DNA of 42,011 nt, taken from assembly GCA_002634395.1 (NCBI GenBank), contig NSJM01000020.1, positions 1 through 42,011 of the forward strand, in the 5' to 3' direction. Position numbers and translations under genes: made by a program. The stretch comes from Candidatus Methylomirabilis sp. Its GTDB lineage: Bacteria > Methylomirabilota > Methylomirabilia > Methylomirabilales > Methylomirabilaceae. The notes under the pieces are model-generated. The model ran no database searches and was not told the origin of the DNA. It saw only the letters and a program-made list of their open reading frames with translations. This document shows positions 23,939 through 32,850 of this stretch, piece by piece (the stretch's first letter is position 1; each line of letters begins with the position of its first letter).

Positions 23939-26649
23939 TGGCAAAGGATCCGATTTGTGGTATGGATGTGCTCCCCGAGGAGGCGGCAGGTACGAGCCGC
24001 TACCGAGGGGTGGATTACTATTTCTGCGCGGTGGGCTGTAAGGAGGCGTTCGATAAGTCGCCGGAGCAGTATGTGACGGGACAGTCCAAGGTGCAAGGTT
24101 CGACGTTCGAAACCCCGGATACCATGGATCGAGGCTCCCGCTTTCCGCCTCCGGCCTCCCGCACGCTTCATGTCGTTGAGATCCCGATCAGAGGCATGAC
24201 GTGCGCGTCATGTGTGGCCACAATTGAAACTGCCCTATCGAAGCTCAGCGGTGTCAAGACGGTTAGCGTCAACTTTGCGACACAACAGGCTGCCATCTCG
24301 TATGATCCGGAGCAAGTAACCGTCGATCGGATTGTTCGAGAGGTTCAGGGGCTTGGCTACGAGGCGGCCGTCGCAGAGGTCGTCCTGCCGATTCGGGGGA
24401 TGTCCTGCGCCTCGTGCGTGCAGCACATCGAGCAGGCGTTGCAGGAAGTCTCAGGCGTAGTCTCCGCCTCCGTCAACTTCGCCACGGAACGGGCGAGTGT
24501 GGTCTATCTCGACTCCGCCACTGGACCGACTGATCTGCGCCGCGCGATCGAAGCGGCCGGATATAGTGTTCCGGACATGGCGGCCGCCCCTATGGCGGAT
24601 CGGGAGAAGACGACGCGAGACACGGAGATCCACCTGCTTCGGAGCAGATTTCTGGTTGGGGCGGCGCTCAGCGTCCCGGTCCTCCTGGGCAGCTTTCCGG
24701 GCTGGTTTCCATGGGTCCCGTCGCCGCTCTCCAACCCCTACGTCCTCTTCGTTCTCACCACGCCGGTACAGTTCTGGGTCGGCCGGCAGTTCCATCGAGG
24801 GTTCTGGATGAGCCTGAAGCATCGTACTGCCGATATGAACAGTCTGGTGTCGATCGGGACGAATGCGGCCTACCTGTACAGTGCGGCGCTCACCTTTTTC
24901 CCTGCGGCCATTGCGCCGGTGGGAATGGAGGCGATGACCTACTACGACACCGCAGCCATTCTGATGACCCTGATCATCATGGGGAGATGGCTGGAGGCCA
25001 AGGCGAAGGGTCGGACCTCTGAGGCGATCAAGACACTGATGGGGCTGCAGGCCAAGACCGCTCGGGTGATCCGCGACGACCTCATGCAAGACATCCCGGT
25101 GGAGGAGGTCCGGGTCGGCGACCTGGTGTTGGTCAGGCCCGGGGAGAAGGTGCCGGTGGACGGGATCGTCCGCGAGGGTCGGTCGGCACTTGATGAGTCG
25201 ATGCTGACCGGGGAGAGCCTCCCTGTGGAGAAGGGGCCGGGCGACCAGGTGATCGGCGCCACGGTGAATAAGATGGGCAGCTTCAAGTTCGAGGCGACCA
25301 GGGTTGGACGGGAGACTGTCCTTTCTCAGATCGTTCGATTGGTTGAGCAGGCCCAGGGATCGAAGGCGCCCATCCAGCGGCTGGTCGATAAGATCGCCGG
25401 AGTCTTTGTGCCGATCGTCCTGGTTATAGCAGCCGCAACCTTCGTCGTCTGGCTGCTGTTAGGAGGAGAGCAGGCATTTCTCGTTGCCCTCTCGAACTTC
25501 GTGGCCGTGCTGGTGATTGCCTGCCCCTGCGCCCTGGGTCTTGCGACGCCTACGTCGATTATGGTCGGTATCGGGAAGGGGGCAGAGCACGGTATCCTGA
25601 TCAAGAATGCCGAGAGCCTTGAACGGGCCTACCAGGTGAACGTGATCATTTTCGATAAAACCGGCACGCTGACCGTCGGTCAACCATCGGTCACGGACAT
25701 TGTGCCAAGTTCAAAGTTCAAAGTTCAAAGCGTGGAATCCGACACCCGACACCCGACACCCGACACCCTGCTCCGACTGGCGGCCTCGGCGGAACAGGGC
25801 TCCGAACACCCACTTGGGCAGGCGATCATTGATCACGCCAAGGCGAAGGGGCTTGGCCTCGCCGAACCGCAGGAGTTCAAGGCGATCCCTGGATACGGGA
25901 TCAGGGCCGTCGTGGAGGGGCGCGAGGTCCTGCTCGGCAATATTGCCCTGATGCAGCAGCGTGGGATTGACCTTGCCGGGATGGGCGCGCAGGTGGAGGC
26001 GCTCTCGGGGGAGGGGAAGACGCCGATGTTCGTTGCCGCCAATGGCCGGCTCCTCGGCATCGTGGCTGTGGCCGACGTCGTCAAACCGTTTTCGCAGTCG
26101 GCTGTAACGGCCCTTCATAGCCTGGGCATCGAGGTCGCGATGATCACCGGCGATACCCGTCGGACCGCCGAGGCGATTGCCAGGCAGGTCGGGATCGATC
26201 GGGTCCTGGCCGAGGTCCTGCCGGAACATAAGGCGTTAGAGGTTCGACGACTTCAGGAGCAGGGGAAGCTGGTGGCGATGGTGGGCGATGGAATCAATGA
26301 CGCCCCCGCATTGGCCCAGGCCGATGTCGGGATCGCCATCGGAACAGGGACCGATGTGGCGATGGAAGCGGCCGATGTCACTTTGATCGGTGGCGACCTG
26401 CGAAGCGTTGTGACGGCGCTCCAGTTGAGTCGGCTGACAATGCGGAACATTCAGCAGAACCTGTTTTGGGCATTTGCGTATAATGTGGTCCTGATCCCGG
26501 TGGCCGCCGGTGTCCTGTACCCGTTGTTTGGGATGCTGTTGAGCCCGGTCCTGGCCGGCGCAGCTATGGCGCTCTCCTCAGTCACTGTGGTCAGTAATGC
26601 CCTCCGGTTGCGGAGGTTTCAGCCTATGATCGTGACGGCGTCTTCATAG
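23938..26649 (+). CDS. copA: Copper-exporting P1B-type ATPase with N-terminal YHS and two HMA domains
   Basis: Inner-membrane ATPase that exports Cu(I) from the cytoplasm. Residues 1-46 form a YHS domain (DPICGM, then [12 protein letters not shown]). Two heavy-metal domains follow with GMTCASC (C89, C92) and GMSCASC (C157, C160). The membrane metal site CPC is at 529-531, the phosphorylated Asp is D573 in DKTGTLT, then SEHPLG and [14 protein letters not shown]. At 903 residues the length is normal for this architecture. The segment between VTDIVP and [10 protein letters not shown] is encoded by heptanucleotide repeats that keep the frame (see separate entry). Start overlaps the stop of the flavoprotein gene. 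Confidence 0.95.
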   Translation: MAKDPICGMDVLPEEAAGTSRYRGVDYYFCAVGCKEAFDKSPEQYVTGQSKVQGSTFETPDTMDRGSRFPPPASRTLHVVEIPIRGMTCASCVATIETALSKLSGVKTVSVNFATQQAAISYDPEQVTVDRIVREVQGLGYEAAVAEVVLPIRGMSCASCVQHIEQALQEVSGVVSASVNFATERASVVYLDSATGPTDLRRAIEAAGYSVPDMAAAPMADREKTTRDTEIHLLRSRFLVGAALSVPVLLGSFPGWFPWVPSPLSNPYVLFVLTTPVQFWVGRQFHRGFWMSLKHRTADMNSLVSIGTNAAYLYSAALTFFPAAIAPVGMEAMTYYDTAAILMTLIIMGRWLEAKAKGRTSEAIKTLMGLQAKTARVIRDDLMQDIPVEEVRVGDLVLVRPGEKVPVDGIVREGRSALDESMLTGESLPVEKGPGDQVIGATVNKMGSFKFEATRVGRETVLSQIVRLVEQAQGSKAPIQRLVDKIAGVFVPIVLVIAAATFVVWLLLGGEQAFLVALSNFVAVLVIACPCALGLATPTSIMVGIGKGAEHGILIKNAESLERAYQVNVIIFDKTGTLTVGQPSVTDIVPSSKFKVQSVESDTRHPTPDTLLRLAASAEQGSEHPLGQAIIDHAKAKGLGLAEPQEFKAIPGYGIRAVVEGREVLLGNIALMQQRGIDLAGMGAQVEALSGEGKTPMFVAANGRLLGIVAVADVVKPFSQSAVTALHSLGIEVAMITGDTRRTAEAIARQVGIDRVLAEVLPEHKALEVRRLQEQGKLVAMVGDGINDAPALAQADVGIAIGTGTDVAMEAADVTLIGGDLRSVVTALQLSRLTMRNIQQNLFWAFAYNVVLIPVAAGVLYPLFGMLLSPVLAGAAMALSSVTVVSNALRLRRFQPMIVTASS
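25707..25768 (+). repeat. Two heptanucleotide tandem arrays inside copA
   Basis: AAGTTCA is repeated three times (25707-25727) and GACACCC four times (25741-25768). The arrays are in frame and encode the variable loop ([20 protein letters not shown]) of the nucleotide-binding domain. Related GTTCAAN heptamers occur at 37901-37993. Confidence 0.85.
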
Positions 26650-26753
26650 TGGGGTCGACTATGCGCGATAGTGTGCGGCGTAAGGCGCCAGACGCAATGA
26701 ATGCAACAGACCCGATAGACGCAACACACGCACAAGGAAGGGGGTGAAGGCGT

Positions 26754-27173
26754 ATGGAACAGGATGAAGTGGAACAGCCTGACCGACGATTGGCTCTCAG
26801 GATCCTTGCCGGGGGTCTGTTCGGCCTCCTCATTGGACCTGTCGCTGGTTGGGCAGCCGGCCGCGATAGTATGATGCAGGTAATCCCGAGACGACCGCGG
26901 CCGGCCACGCCATCGCCGGCACTGTTCGATGGGAAACTGGCACAGACCTATCGGATCGCCAAGGAAGTGCCGGAGTTGCTCGAGCAGATGCCGTGCTATT
27001 GTGGCTGCGGCAACATGGCCAATCATCAGAACAACCTGGATTGCTACGTAGACCGGCATGCGGACACGTGAACAATGTGCCAAGACATTACGCTGGATGC
27101 GTATGCCATGTACAAGCAGGGAAAGAAGATTGCAGAGATTAAGGCGGCAATCGACCGAAAATATGCACGGTGA
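26754..27173 (+). CDS. PCYCGC-family exported protein, candidate selenoprotein with in-frame UGA (27069-27071)
   Basis: Membrane-anchored protein of 139 residues if the UGA is read. An N-terminal hydrophobic helix (about 14-36) precedes the family motif PCYCGCG (80-86) and DCYVD (C97). A TGA then falls at codon 106, yet the same frame continues with TMCQDITLDAYAMYKQGK and EIKAAIDRKYAR to a TGA at 27171. The continuation matches the normal C-terminus of the family, and from memory the family has Cys at the UGA position, forming CxxC with C109. A hairpin with a UGGAU loop lies 22 nt downstream. Selenocysteine insertion is therefore plausible. A nonsense mutation that truncates the protein at 105 residues is the alternative. 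AAGGAAGGGGG precedes the ATG. Function is unknown; context suggests copper handling or thiol redox. Confidence 0.75.
27089..27103 (+). promoter_or_regulatory. SECIS-like hairpin downstream of the in-frame UGA
   Basis: TACGC (27089-27093) pairs perfectly with GCGTA (27099-27103), leaving the loop TGGAT. The loop begins 22 nt after the UGA and has G at its second position. These fit the published bacterial SECIS model as I recall it. A competing 5-bp stem, AATGT/ACATT, lies at 27074-27089. Confidence 0.45.
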
Positions 27174-27187
27174 GAGGAGGGGGAATG

Positions 27188-27334
27188 ATGGCGAAAGATC
27201 CCGTATGTAAGATGACGGTGGATGAAAAGCAAGCGGCGGCCACAGCCGTCTATCGAGATGTAACGTACTATTTCTGCGCGGTAGGCTGCAAGCGGGCCTT
27301 CGAGCAGTCTCCGGAGAAATATATCTCGAAATAA
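27188..27334 (+). CDS. Small stand-alone YHS-domain protein, 48 residues
   Basis: A short protein made only of a YHS domain: MAKDPVCKMTVDEKQ, then [19 protein letters not shown]. The metal-ligand cysteines of the family are present (C7, C30, C34). It closely resembles the N-terminus of CopA in the same operon, including the identical stretch YYFCAVGCK, which points to duplication. GGAGGGGG lies just upstream of two consecutive ATGs; the second is used. It is the last gene of the copper run and is likely a copper-binding accessory or chaperone, which is inference. Confidence 0.85.
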   Translation: MAKDPVCKMTVDEKQAAATAVYRDVTYYFCAVGCKRAFEQSPEKYISK

Positions 27335-27471
27335 TAGTGCGACGTACAAGGTGACATTCAAAGCGCGAAGCATGGATCGAGATATTTGCGCCTCACACCC
27401 CGAATATCGGATGATCGGCCAAAGAACAGCGATAGAGGGTTATCATTGCGAACGAAATGAAGCCATCTGAC

Positions 27472-27560
27472 CCAAAGGGTCATTCCGACCCGGAGCAAAG
27501 CGAAGGGGAGGAATTTCGGAGATTGCCACGCACCCTACGGCTACTCGCGATGACGGGAAG
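27472..27560. repeat. Second copy of the interspersed palindromic repeat
   Basis: Contains GTCATTCCGACCCGGAGC, AAAGCGAAGGGGAGG, AGATTGCC and, inverted at the right end, CGCGATGACGGG. It is related to the element at 18817-18957. It occupies the gap between the copper operon and the HtrA gene. Confidence 0.5.
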
Positions 27561-27609
27561 AATCGAGTGATTGCGAAGTCTATCGCTGTTCCTGGGATCG
27601 GCTTGAACG

Positions 27610-27638
27610 TTGACAAGCCTATGCGGGTGGTTTACAGT
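27610..27638 (+). promoter_or_regulatory. Sigma-70-like promoter of the HtrA operon
   Basis: TTGACA (27610-27615), 17-bp spacer, TACAGT (27633-27638), about 65 bp before the HtrA start. The -35 box is perfect. Confidence 0.5.
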
Positions 27639-27643
27639 GGCCG

Positions 27644-27672
27644 AAGCGGACGAGGGAGCCGCTTTTCTTTTT
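27644..27672 (+). terminator. Intrinsic-terminator-like hairpin with U-tract
   Basis: AAGCGG (27644-27649) pairs with CCGCTT (27659-27664), followed by a tract TTTTCTTTTT. It lies immediately downstream of the predicted promoter, so it may terminate readthrough from the copper operon or attenuate HtrA transcription. Confidence 0.5.
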
Positions 27673-27704
27673 GAGCTACCGACACAACCGAAGGAGTGAG
27701 ATAT

Positions 27705-28823
27705 TTGCGTGCCCACTTCCGCATTCAGGCACAGCGCACAGTGTTGACTGCGCTCTTCACTGTTGGCTACCTCGCAGTCGGGATCGACGCTTGGGCACAA
27801 AAAACGCAAGCGGAAGGCCCTAGTCTCAGCCCCGAGGAACAGATCGTCATATCAGTCTATAAACATGCGAGCCCCGGCGTCGTTCACATTACCAGCACCG
27901 CCATGGCGTACGATGTGTTCTTCAACCCGGTGCCTCAGAAAGGGTCTGGTACGGGCTTTATTGTGGATGACCGGGGATATATCCTGACCAACAACCATGT
28001 GGTGGAAGAGGCCGACAGCCTGGAGGTGACGCTTACCGATAAGAGTAAAGTGTCGGCAAAGCTGATTGGCCGTGATCCAAGCAACGATCTGGCCGTGATT
28101 AAAATCTCCGTTCCCAGGGAGAAGCTGTTCCCCTTAAAGTTGGGAAGTAGCGATGCCTTGCAGGTGGGGCAGATGGCCATTGCTATCGGCAATCCGTTCG
28201 GCCTGGATCGAACCGTCACCCGCGGCGTTGTCAGTTCGATGGGTCGGACGCTCCGCTCCGGGAGCGGACGCCAGATTCGAGGCATCATCCAGACCGATGC
28301 GCCGATCAATCCCGGCAATTCAGGCGGACCGCTGCTGAACTCCAGGGGCGAAGTCATCGGGATCAATAGCGCTATTTACACACCGAGCGGCGGGTCTGTC
28401 GGAATCGGTTTTGCCATCCCCATCGATACGGCGAAGCGGCTGCTTCCCCAGTTGATCGCCAAGGGGCGAATCAGCCATCCCTGGCTGGGCGTTGCCGGTC
28501 TGGACATCACGTCGGAGGTGGCCAGCGCCCTGAAGCTTCCGGTTCGGCAGGGGATCGTGGTGATGCAGGTCTCTCCAAAAGGTCCGGTGGACCGTGCCGG
28601 TATCAGGGGAAGCACAAGAAAGGCACGGGTCGGTAACATGCTGGTCGGTGTGGGAGGGGACATCATCGTTGCGGTCGAAGGCCGAAAGGTGACATCGATA
28701 GACGACCTGACGGCTTTTCTGGATGGGGAACGGAAGGTGGGAGATCAGGTGAAGATCGAGGTTCTCAGGGATGGCCGACCACTCGCTCTATCGGTTCGAC
28801 TGGGAGAGCTGCCTGAGAAATGA
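27705..28823 (+). CDS. HtrA/DegP-like periplasmic serine protease with one PDZ domain
   Basis: Envelope quality-control protease of 372 residues. A signal peptide ends near AWAQ. The trypsin-like domain has the triad His in TNNHVV, Asp in SNDLAVIKI and Ser in GNSGGPLLN. One PDZ domain follows from about residue 265 (PWLGVAGLDI, GIVVMQVSPKGPVDRAGIRG, LRDGRPLALSVRLG). The start is taken as TTG 27705 because AAGGAG lies eight bases upstream; the in-frame GTG 27696 overlaps that site. The stop overlaps the next gene by ATGA. A DegS-like or DegP-like role cannot be separated. Confidence 0.9.
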   Translation: MRAHFRIQAQRTVLTALFTVGYLAVGIDAWAQKTQAEGPSLSPEEQIVISVYKHASPGVVHITSTAMAYDVFFNPVPQKGSGTGFIVDDRGYILTNNHVVEEADSLEVTLTDKSKVSAKLIGRDPSNDLAVIKISVPREKLFPLKLGSSDALQVGQMAIAIGNPFGLDRTVTRGVVSSMGRTLRSGSGRQIRGIIQTDAPINPGNSGGPLLNSRGEVIGINSAIYTPSGGSVGIGFAIPIDTAKRLLPQLIAKGRISHPWLGVAGLDITSEVASALKLPVRQGIVVMQVSPKGPVDRAGIRGSTRKARVGNMLVGVGGDIIVAVEGRKVTSIDDLTAFLDGERKVGDQVKIEVLRDGRPLALSVRLGELPEK

Positions 28824-29287
28824 AGACGGTTCAGCGTCTCTTCAAGGGGTTCTCGTTCTTGTTCCCTCTTCTGCTCTACGCGCTTCGGGTCTCCGATGCC
28901 TCAGCTCTTCAAGGGGGCGAGGTAGTCATTGACGGTCGAGTGACGATTGCTGTTGAGGTGGCGCAGAACGCGCAGGAGCAGGCCAGAGGGTTGGGGGGCC
29001 GAACATCACTTCCGAAAGGCAGAGGGATGCTCTTCCCATTTGATGCGGCGAAGCCCAGGGAGTTCTGGATGAAGGGGATGCTGATTCCGATCGATATTCT
29101 CTGGATTCGAGAAGGCAAGATCGTGGCAATTAACGCGAGCATTGCGCCGCCGCGCTCACATGAGACGCCCGCTATCGTCAGCCATGTGGCCGATCTGGTA
29201 CTGGAAGTGCCGGCAGGCTTTGCTCTGGAGATGGGTATCAAGGTGGGTCAGGCGGTCCATGTCAGAAATGAAAAATCGAGGGATTAG
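28820..29287 (+). CDS. Exported DUF192-family protein
   Basis: Protein of 155 residues with a signal peptide (ends near SASA) and one DUF192 domain. Characteristic segments are EQARGLGGRTSLPKGRGMLF, REFWMKGMLIPIDILWI and VLEVPAGFALEMGIKVGQAV. The biochemical role of the family is not established. It is translationally coupled to the HtrA-like protease by an ATGA overlap and followed after 6 bp by the M16 peptidase gene, so it is part of an envelope-function operon. Confidence 0.88.
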   Translation: MKTVQRLFKGFSFLFPLLLYALRVSDASALQGGEVVIDGRVTIAVEVAQNAQEQARGLGGRTSLPKGRGMLFPFDAAKPREFWMKGMLIPIDILWIREGKIVAINASIAPPRSHETPAIVSHVADLVLEVPAGFALEMGIKVGQAVHVRNEKSRD

Positions 29288-29293
29288 CATATC

Positions 29294-30667
29294 ATGGCAG
29301 CGGCGATGAGACAGATGAGACAGCGGATGCGGCGCCTGCGAAAGCAGGGTGGGACGATAGTTTGGATCGTTCTCTGTGTCCTTCTGACCCAGGGCCTCGC
29401 GGAGGCGCAAGTCACGGCCAGGGTGACGGAGTCAATGCTTGAGAACGGACTGAAAATTCTGCTGCTTGAAGAGCACAAGGCGTCTGTGGTTACAGTCCAT
29501 ATTTGGTATCGGGTCGGCGCGCGCAACGAGCAACCCGGAACCACCGGCCTGTCCCATCTGTTGGAGCATATGATGTTCAAGGGGACCTCGAAAGTCGGTC
29601 CGGGGCAGTTTTCGAGAACCATTAGAAAGAACGGCGGTCGCGATAACGCGTTTACCAGCGAGGATTATACCGGCTACTTTGAGACGTTCGCCTCGGATCG
29701 GATTGATCTGGCCCTGAAGCTTGAGGCCGATCGGATGCGTAATCTGCTGCTCGATCCGAAAGAGATAGAGGCGGAGAAGAAGGTGGTCATGGAGGAGCGA
29801 CGGTTACGGACCGAAGACGATCCTGTCTCGGCTTTGAGGGAGGCGATGGGGGCTGCTGCATTTCAGGCGCACCCGTACCGGCAGCCTGTCATCGGCTGGA
29901 TGACTGATATTGAGAGGCTGGCGCGGGAGGATCTGGCGCGCTACTACGATACCTACTATGTGCCGAATAACGCTGTACTGGTCGCAGTCGGTGATTTTAA
30001 AAGCGACGAACTGCTTCCAAAGATTCGACATCATTTCGGCCCGATTCCGCGAGGCGCCCAGCCGCCATCGGTCCGCGCTGTGGAACCAGAACAGCGGGGA
30101 GAGCGGAGACTTTTCCTGAGGAAAGAGGCGGAACTGCCATTTGTGTTTATGGGGTACCACGTTCCGAATCTGAAACATCCTGATAACTTTGCGCTCGAGG
30201 TGCTGGCCTATATCCTGTCCGGTGGTAAGAGCGCTAGGATTTATAAGAGCCTGGTCTACGAGAAACAGCTCGCCCTGTTTGCCGGCGGGGGGTATGACCG
30301 GGAAAGTATCGATCCGAACCTGTTCCCGCTTTACGCCAGCGTGATGCCGGGCAAAACGGCTGAAGAGGTTGAACAGGCCCTGACGGCGGAGATCGAACTC
30401 GTGAAGAATGAGCTTATCCCGGACCGGGAGTTGCAGAAGGCCAAGAATCAGATCGAAGCCGGCTTCCTGTTCGGGCAGGATTCGGTATTTAATCTGGCCA
30501 GGCAACTGGCAGAGTATGAGATTGTGGCCGACTGGCGCGCGTGGGAGGCGTACCTTCCAGGTATTCGCGCTGTCACGGCGGCAGATCTGCAGCGGGTCGC
30601 GAAAGCTTACCTGACGCCGGATCACCGCACCGTCGCGGTGCTGATCCCAGAGAAAATAAAGAAGTAG
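29294..30667 (+). CDS. M16-family zinc peptidase, catalytic subunit
   Basis: Exported processing-type metallopeptidase of 457 residues. A hydrophobic signal segment lies near 20-37 (TIVWIVLCVLLTQGLA, then EAQ). The inverted zinc motif HLLEH (HxxEH) is at 88-92, and the distal Glu is expected in KKVVMEERRLR. It is immediately followed by a second M16 gene that lacks the zinc motif. Such pairs form heterodimers like mitochondrial processing peptidase or the bacterial two-subunit PREP enzymes. The substrate is unknown; peptide degradation or protein maturation in the periplasm is likely. Confidence 0.9.
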   Translation: MAAAMRQMRQRMRRLRKQGGTIVWIVLCVLLTQGLAEAQVTARVTESMLENGLKILLLEEHKASVVTVHIWYRVGARNEQPGTTGLSHLLEHMMFKGTSKVGPGQFSRTIRKNGGRDNAFTSEDYTGYFETFASDRIDLALKLEADRMRNLLLDPKEIEAEKKVVMEERRLRTEDDPVSALREAMGAAAFQAHPYRQPVIGWMTDIERLAREDLARYYDTYYVPNNAVLVAVGDFKSDELLPKIRHHFGPIPRGAQPPSVRAVEPEQRGERRLFLRKEAELPFVFMGYHVPNLKHPDNFALEVLAYILSGGKSARIYKSLVYEKQLALFAGGGYDRESIDPNLFPLYASVMPGKTAEEVEQALTAEIELVKNELIPDRELQKAKNQIEAGFLFGQDSVFNLARQLAEYEIVADWRAWEAYLPGIRAVTAADLQRVAKAYLTPDHRTVAVLIPEKIKK

Positions 30668-30703
30668 GGGGTGCTTGTTTTGAGGTGCGAGGTGCAACGG
30701 GTA

Positions 30704-32050
30704 ATGACCAGCGCGAGACGGAGATACCGATGGGTGTTGTCGTTCAGCCTCAGCGTGCTCCTGCTGCTGCCAGTATTCGTGGCCGCGGCTCCATTAGCCG
30801 AACGGCAGGTTCTGGAGAACGGGCTGACGCTGTTGGTGAGGAGCAGCCGGGCGCTGCCGATCGTGACCATCAAAGTGACCGTGCAAGCCGGTTCTCTGTG
30901 GGAGCCGGAGGAGCGTGCGGGGCTGGCCAATCTGACCGCCCTACTGCTGACGAGGAGCACGACGACTCGGACGGCTGCCCAGATCGACGAGGCGGTGGAC
31001 TTTATCGGTGCCTCCCTCTCTTCATCCGCTGACCGGGATCTGAGTGAACTGCATCTGACCATGCTGAGGAAAGATATACCAAAGGGGCTGGAGTTGCTGG
31101 CGGATGTCCTGCTGCATCCAACTTTTGAGCAAGGGGAGATTGCCCGAAAGGTGCAGGAGCTGAGGGCCGCGTTACGGAAGCGGCAGGAGGACCCGGGTGA
31201 GGTGGCTCAGGAAGTGTTCGATGGGCTGGTCTTTGGCGGTCACCCATACGGCCGCCCGCTGGAAGGGAGTGAGGCAACCCTCACTACGATTACCAGGGAT
31301 GACATTGTGGGGTTCCATCGGAATCACTACACTCCGGCGCGAACCTTTATCACCGTAGTGGGCGACGTCGGCCGAGGCGAGATTACCGACCAGATCCGCG
31401 CACTGCTCGGCTCGTGGCCGAAAGGCAAGGGGGCAGTCGCGAGGGCGACGGCGCCCACGCCGCTTCAGGAGAAGATTATCGTCAAGAAAGTCGATCGAAG
31501 CGTGGCTCAGGCGAATATCGTCCTTGGCCATCAGGGCATCCGGAGGGACAACCCGGATTTCTACGCGCTGACGGTGATGAACTACATCCTGGGCGGGGGC
31601 GGATTTTCTTCCCGATTGGTGGAACGAATCCGTGAGCAGAAGGGCTGGGCCTATGATGTCAACTCCCAGTTCTCTCCCGGCCTGGAGCGAGGGTCGTTTC
31701 AGGTGGCGCTGCAGACGAAGAATGAGTCCGCCGGCCCTGCGGTGCAGGAGGTCGTACGGGAGCTGAAGCGGATTCGGGAGCAGGGGGTGACCGATCAGGA
31801 GCTGGTCGATGCGAAGGCCCACCTTACGGGAAGTTTTCCGCTTCGGCTTGATACCAACGCGAAGCTCGCCGGGTTGATCTCAGCAGTCGAGTATTATAAG
31901 CTGGGTTTGGATTATGCGGACCGTTACCGAACGCTGATCGAGGGCGTCGGCAAGGAGGACATTCTGCGGGTCGCGCGTACCTACCTCAGGCCCGAGGGTT
32001 ACGTCCTGGTCGTCGTGGCTGACCAGGCGAAGGCGGCGCTTCCCGAGTAG
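30704..32050 (+). CDS. M16-family peptidase homologue, non-catalytic subunit
   Basis: Exported protein of 448 residues with a signal peptide (LLLLPVFVAAAPLAERQ). At the place of HxxEH it has NLTAL (GLANLTALLLTRST), so it cannot bind the catalytic zinc. It keeps the substrate-contacting Arg/Tyr region SSRLVERIREQKGWAYDVNS near residue 310, the feature of the partner subunit. ATG 30704 begins right before the signal peptide; the longer frame from 30671 adds 11 unlikely residues. The preceding catalytic gene ends 36 bp upstream. The pair very likely works as a heterodimer. Confidence 0.88.
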   Translation: MTSARRRYRWVLSFSLSVLLLLPVFVAAAPLAERQVLENGLTLLVRSSRALPIVTIKVTVQAGSLWEPEERAGLANLTALLLTRSTTTRTAAQIDEAVDFIGASLSSSADRDLSELHLTMLRKDIPKGLELLADVLLHPTFEQGEIARKVQELRAALRKRQEDPGEVAQEVFDGLVFGGHPYGRPLEGSEATLTTITRDDIVGFHRNHYTPARTFITVVGDVGRGEITDQIRALLGSWPKGKGAVARATAPTPLQEKIIVKKVDRSVAQANIVLGHQGIRRDNPDFYALTVMNYILGGGGFSSRLVERIREQKGWAYDVNSQFSPGLERGSFQVALQTKNESAGPAVQEVVRELKRIREQGVTDQELVDAKAHLTGSFPLRLDTNAKLAGLISAVEYYKLGLDYADRYRTLIEGVGKEDILRVARTYLRPEGYVLVVVADQAKAALPE

Positions 32051-32079
32051 AGTGAGATCAAGGTTACGAGAGGCTGCTG

Positions 32080-32829
32080 ATGGTGGAGAATGGCGAAGCA
32101 TTGACCATCTGGGTGGCCCTGGGAGCCGGGATACTGTCATTTCTGTCACCCTGCGTGCTCCCGATCTTTCCCTCCTATCTCTCCTTTGTGACCGGCCTCT
32201 CGTTCGGTGAACTGTCGGGCTCAGTGGACAACGTCAAAACACGCCGGGCGATCATCCTGAACGCCCTGTGCTTCATCCTCGGTTTTTCTGTGGTCTTCAT
32301 GTCGTTGGGCGCCTCTTTCAGTCTGTTGGGTCGGCTCCTGTTTGACTACCAGCAGATTCTCAGAAAGGTTGGGGGCGTGCTGGTCATTCTGTTCGGCCTG
32401 TATATTGCCGGCTTCCTCAAGCTCCCGTTTCTTAGTCGGACGGTCCGGGTCGAGCTGCATGATCGGCCGGCCGGATATCTTGGCGCGTTCATCGTAGGGG
32501 TAACCTTTGCTGCCGGCTGGACTCCCTGTGTTGGCCCGATCCTGGGCTCCATTCTGCTGTATGCGAGCACGGCTAAGACTGCCTACATGGGGATCCTGAT
32601 GCTTGGCGCCTACTCGCTCGGCCTCGCCATCCCGTTCTTCTTAAGTGCCCTCGCCCTCAATCGCTTTCTCAACTATTTTGATCAGTTAAAACATCTGGTA
32701 CCGATTGTCAGCGCCATCGGCGGAATCTTCCTGGTCGTTGTCGGCAGCCTCCTGCTCACCAACTATTTCACGCTCCTCTCGACCTACGCGCTCCGCCTGA
32801 CGCCGCAATGGCTCTGGCAGCGGCTGTGA
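32080..32829 (+). CDS. CcdA/DsbD-type thiol-disulfide membrane transporter
   Basis: Inner-membrane protein of 249 residues with six to seven helices. It would carry reducing equivalents from cytoplasmic thioredoxin to the periplasm for cytochrome c maturation or disulfide reduction. The two conserved Pro/Cys motifs are LSPCVLP and TPCVGP, the redox pair of the family. There is no extra periplasmic thioredoxin or DsbD alpha domain, so it is CcdA-sized. GAGAGG stands six bases before ATG. It follows the M16 pair on the same strand and converges with the cysteine-rich protein gene. Confidence 0.92.
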   Translation: MVENGEALTIWVALGAGILSFLSPCVLPIFPSYLSFVTGLSFGELSGSVDNVKTRRAIILNALCFILGFSVVFMSLGASFSLLGRLLFDYQQILRKVGGVLVILFGLYIAGFLKLPFLSRTVRVELHDRPAGYLGAFIVGVTFAAGWTPCVGPILGSILLYASTAKTAYMGILMLGAYSLGLAIPFFLSALALNRFLNYFDQLKHLVPIVSAIGGIFLVVVGSLLLTNYFTLLSTYALRLTPQWLWQRL

Positions 32830-32850
32830 CGCCGTCCCCCAAGCGGACCT

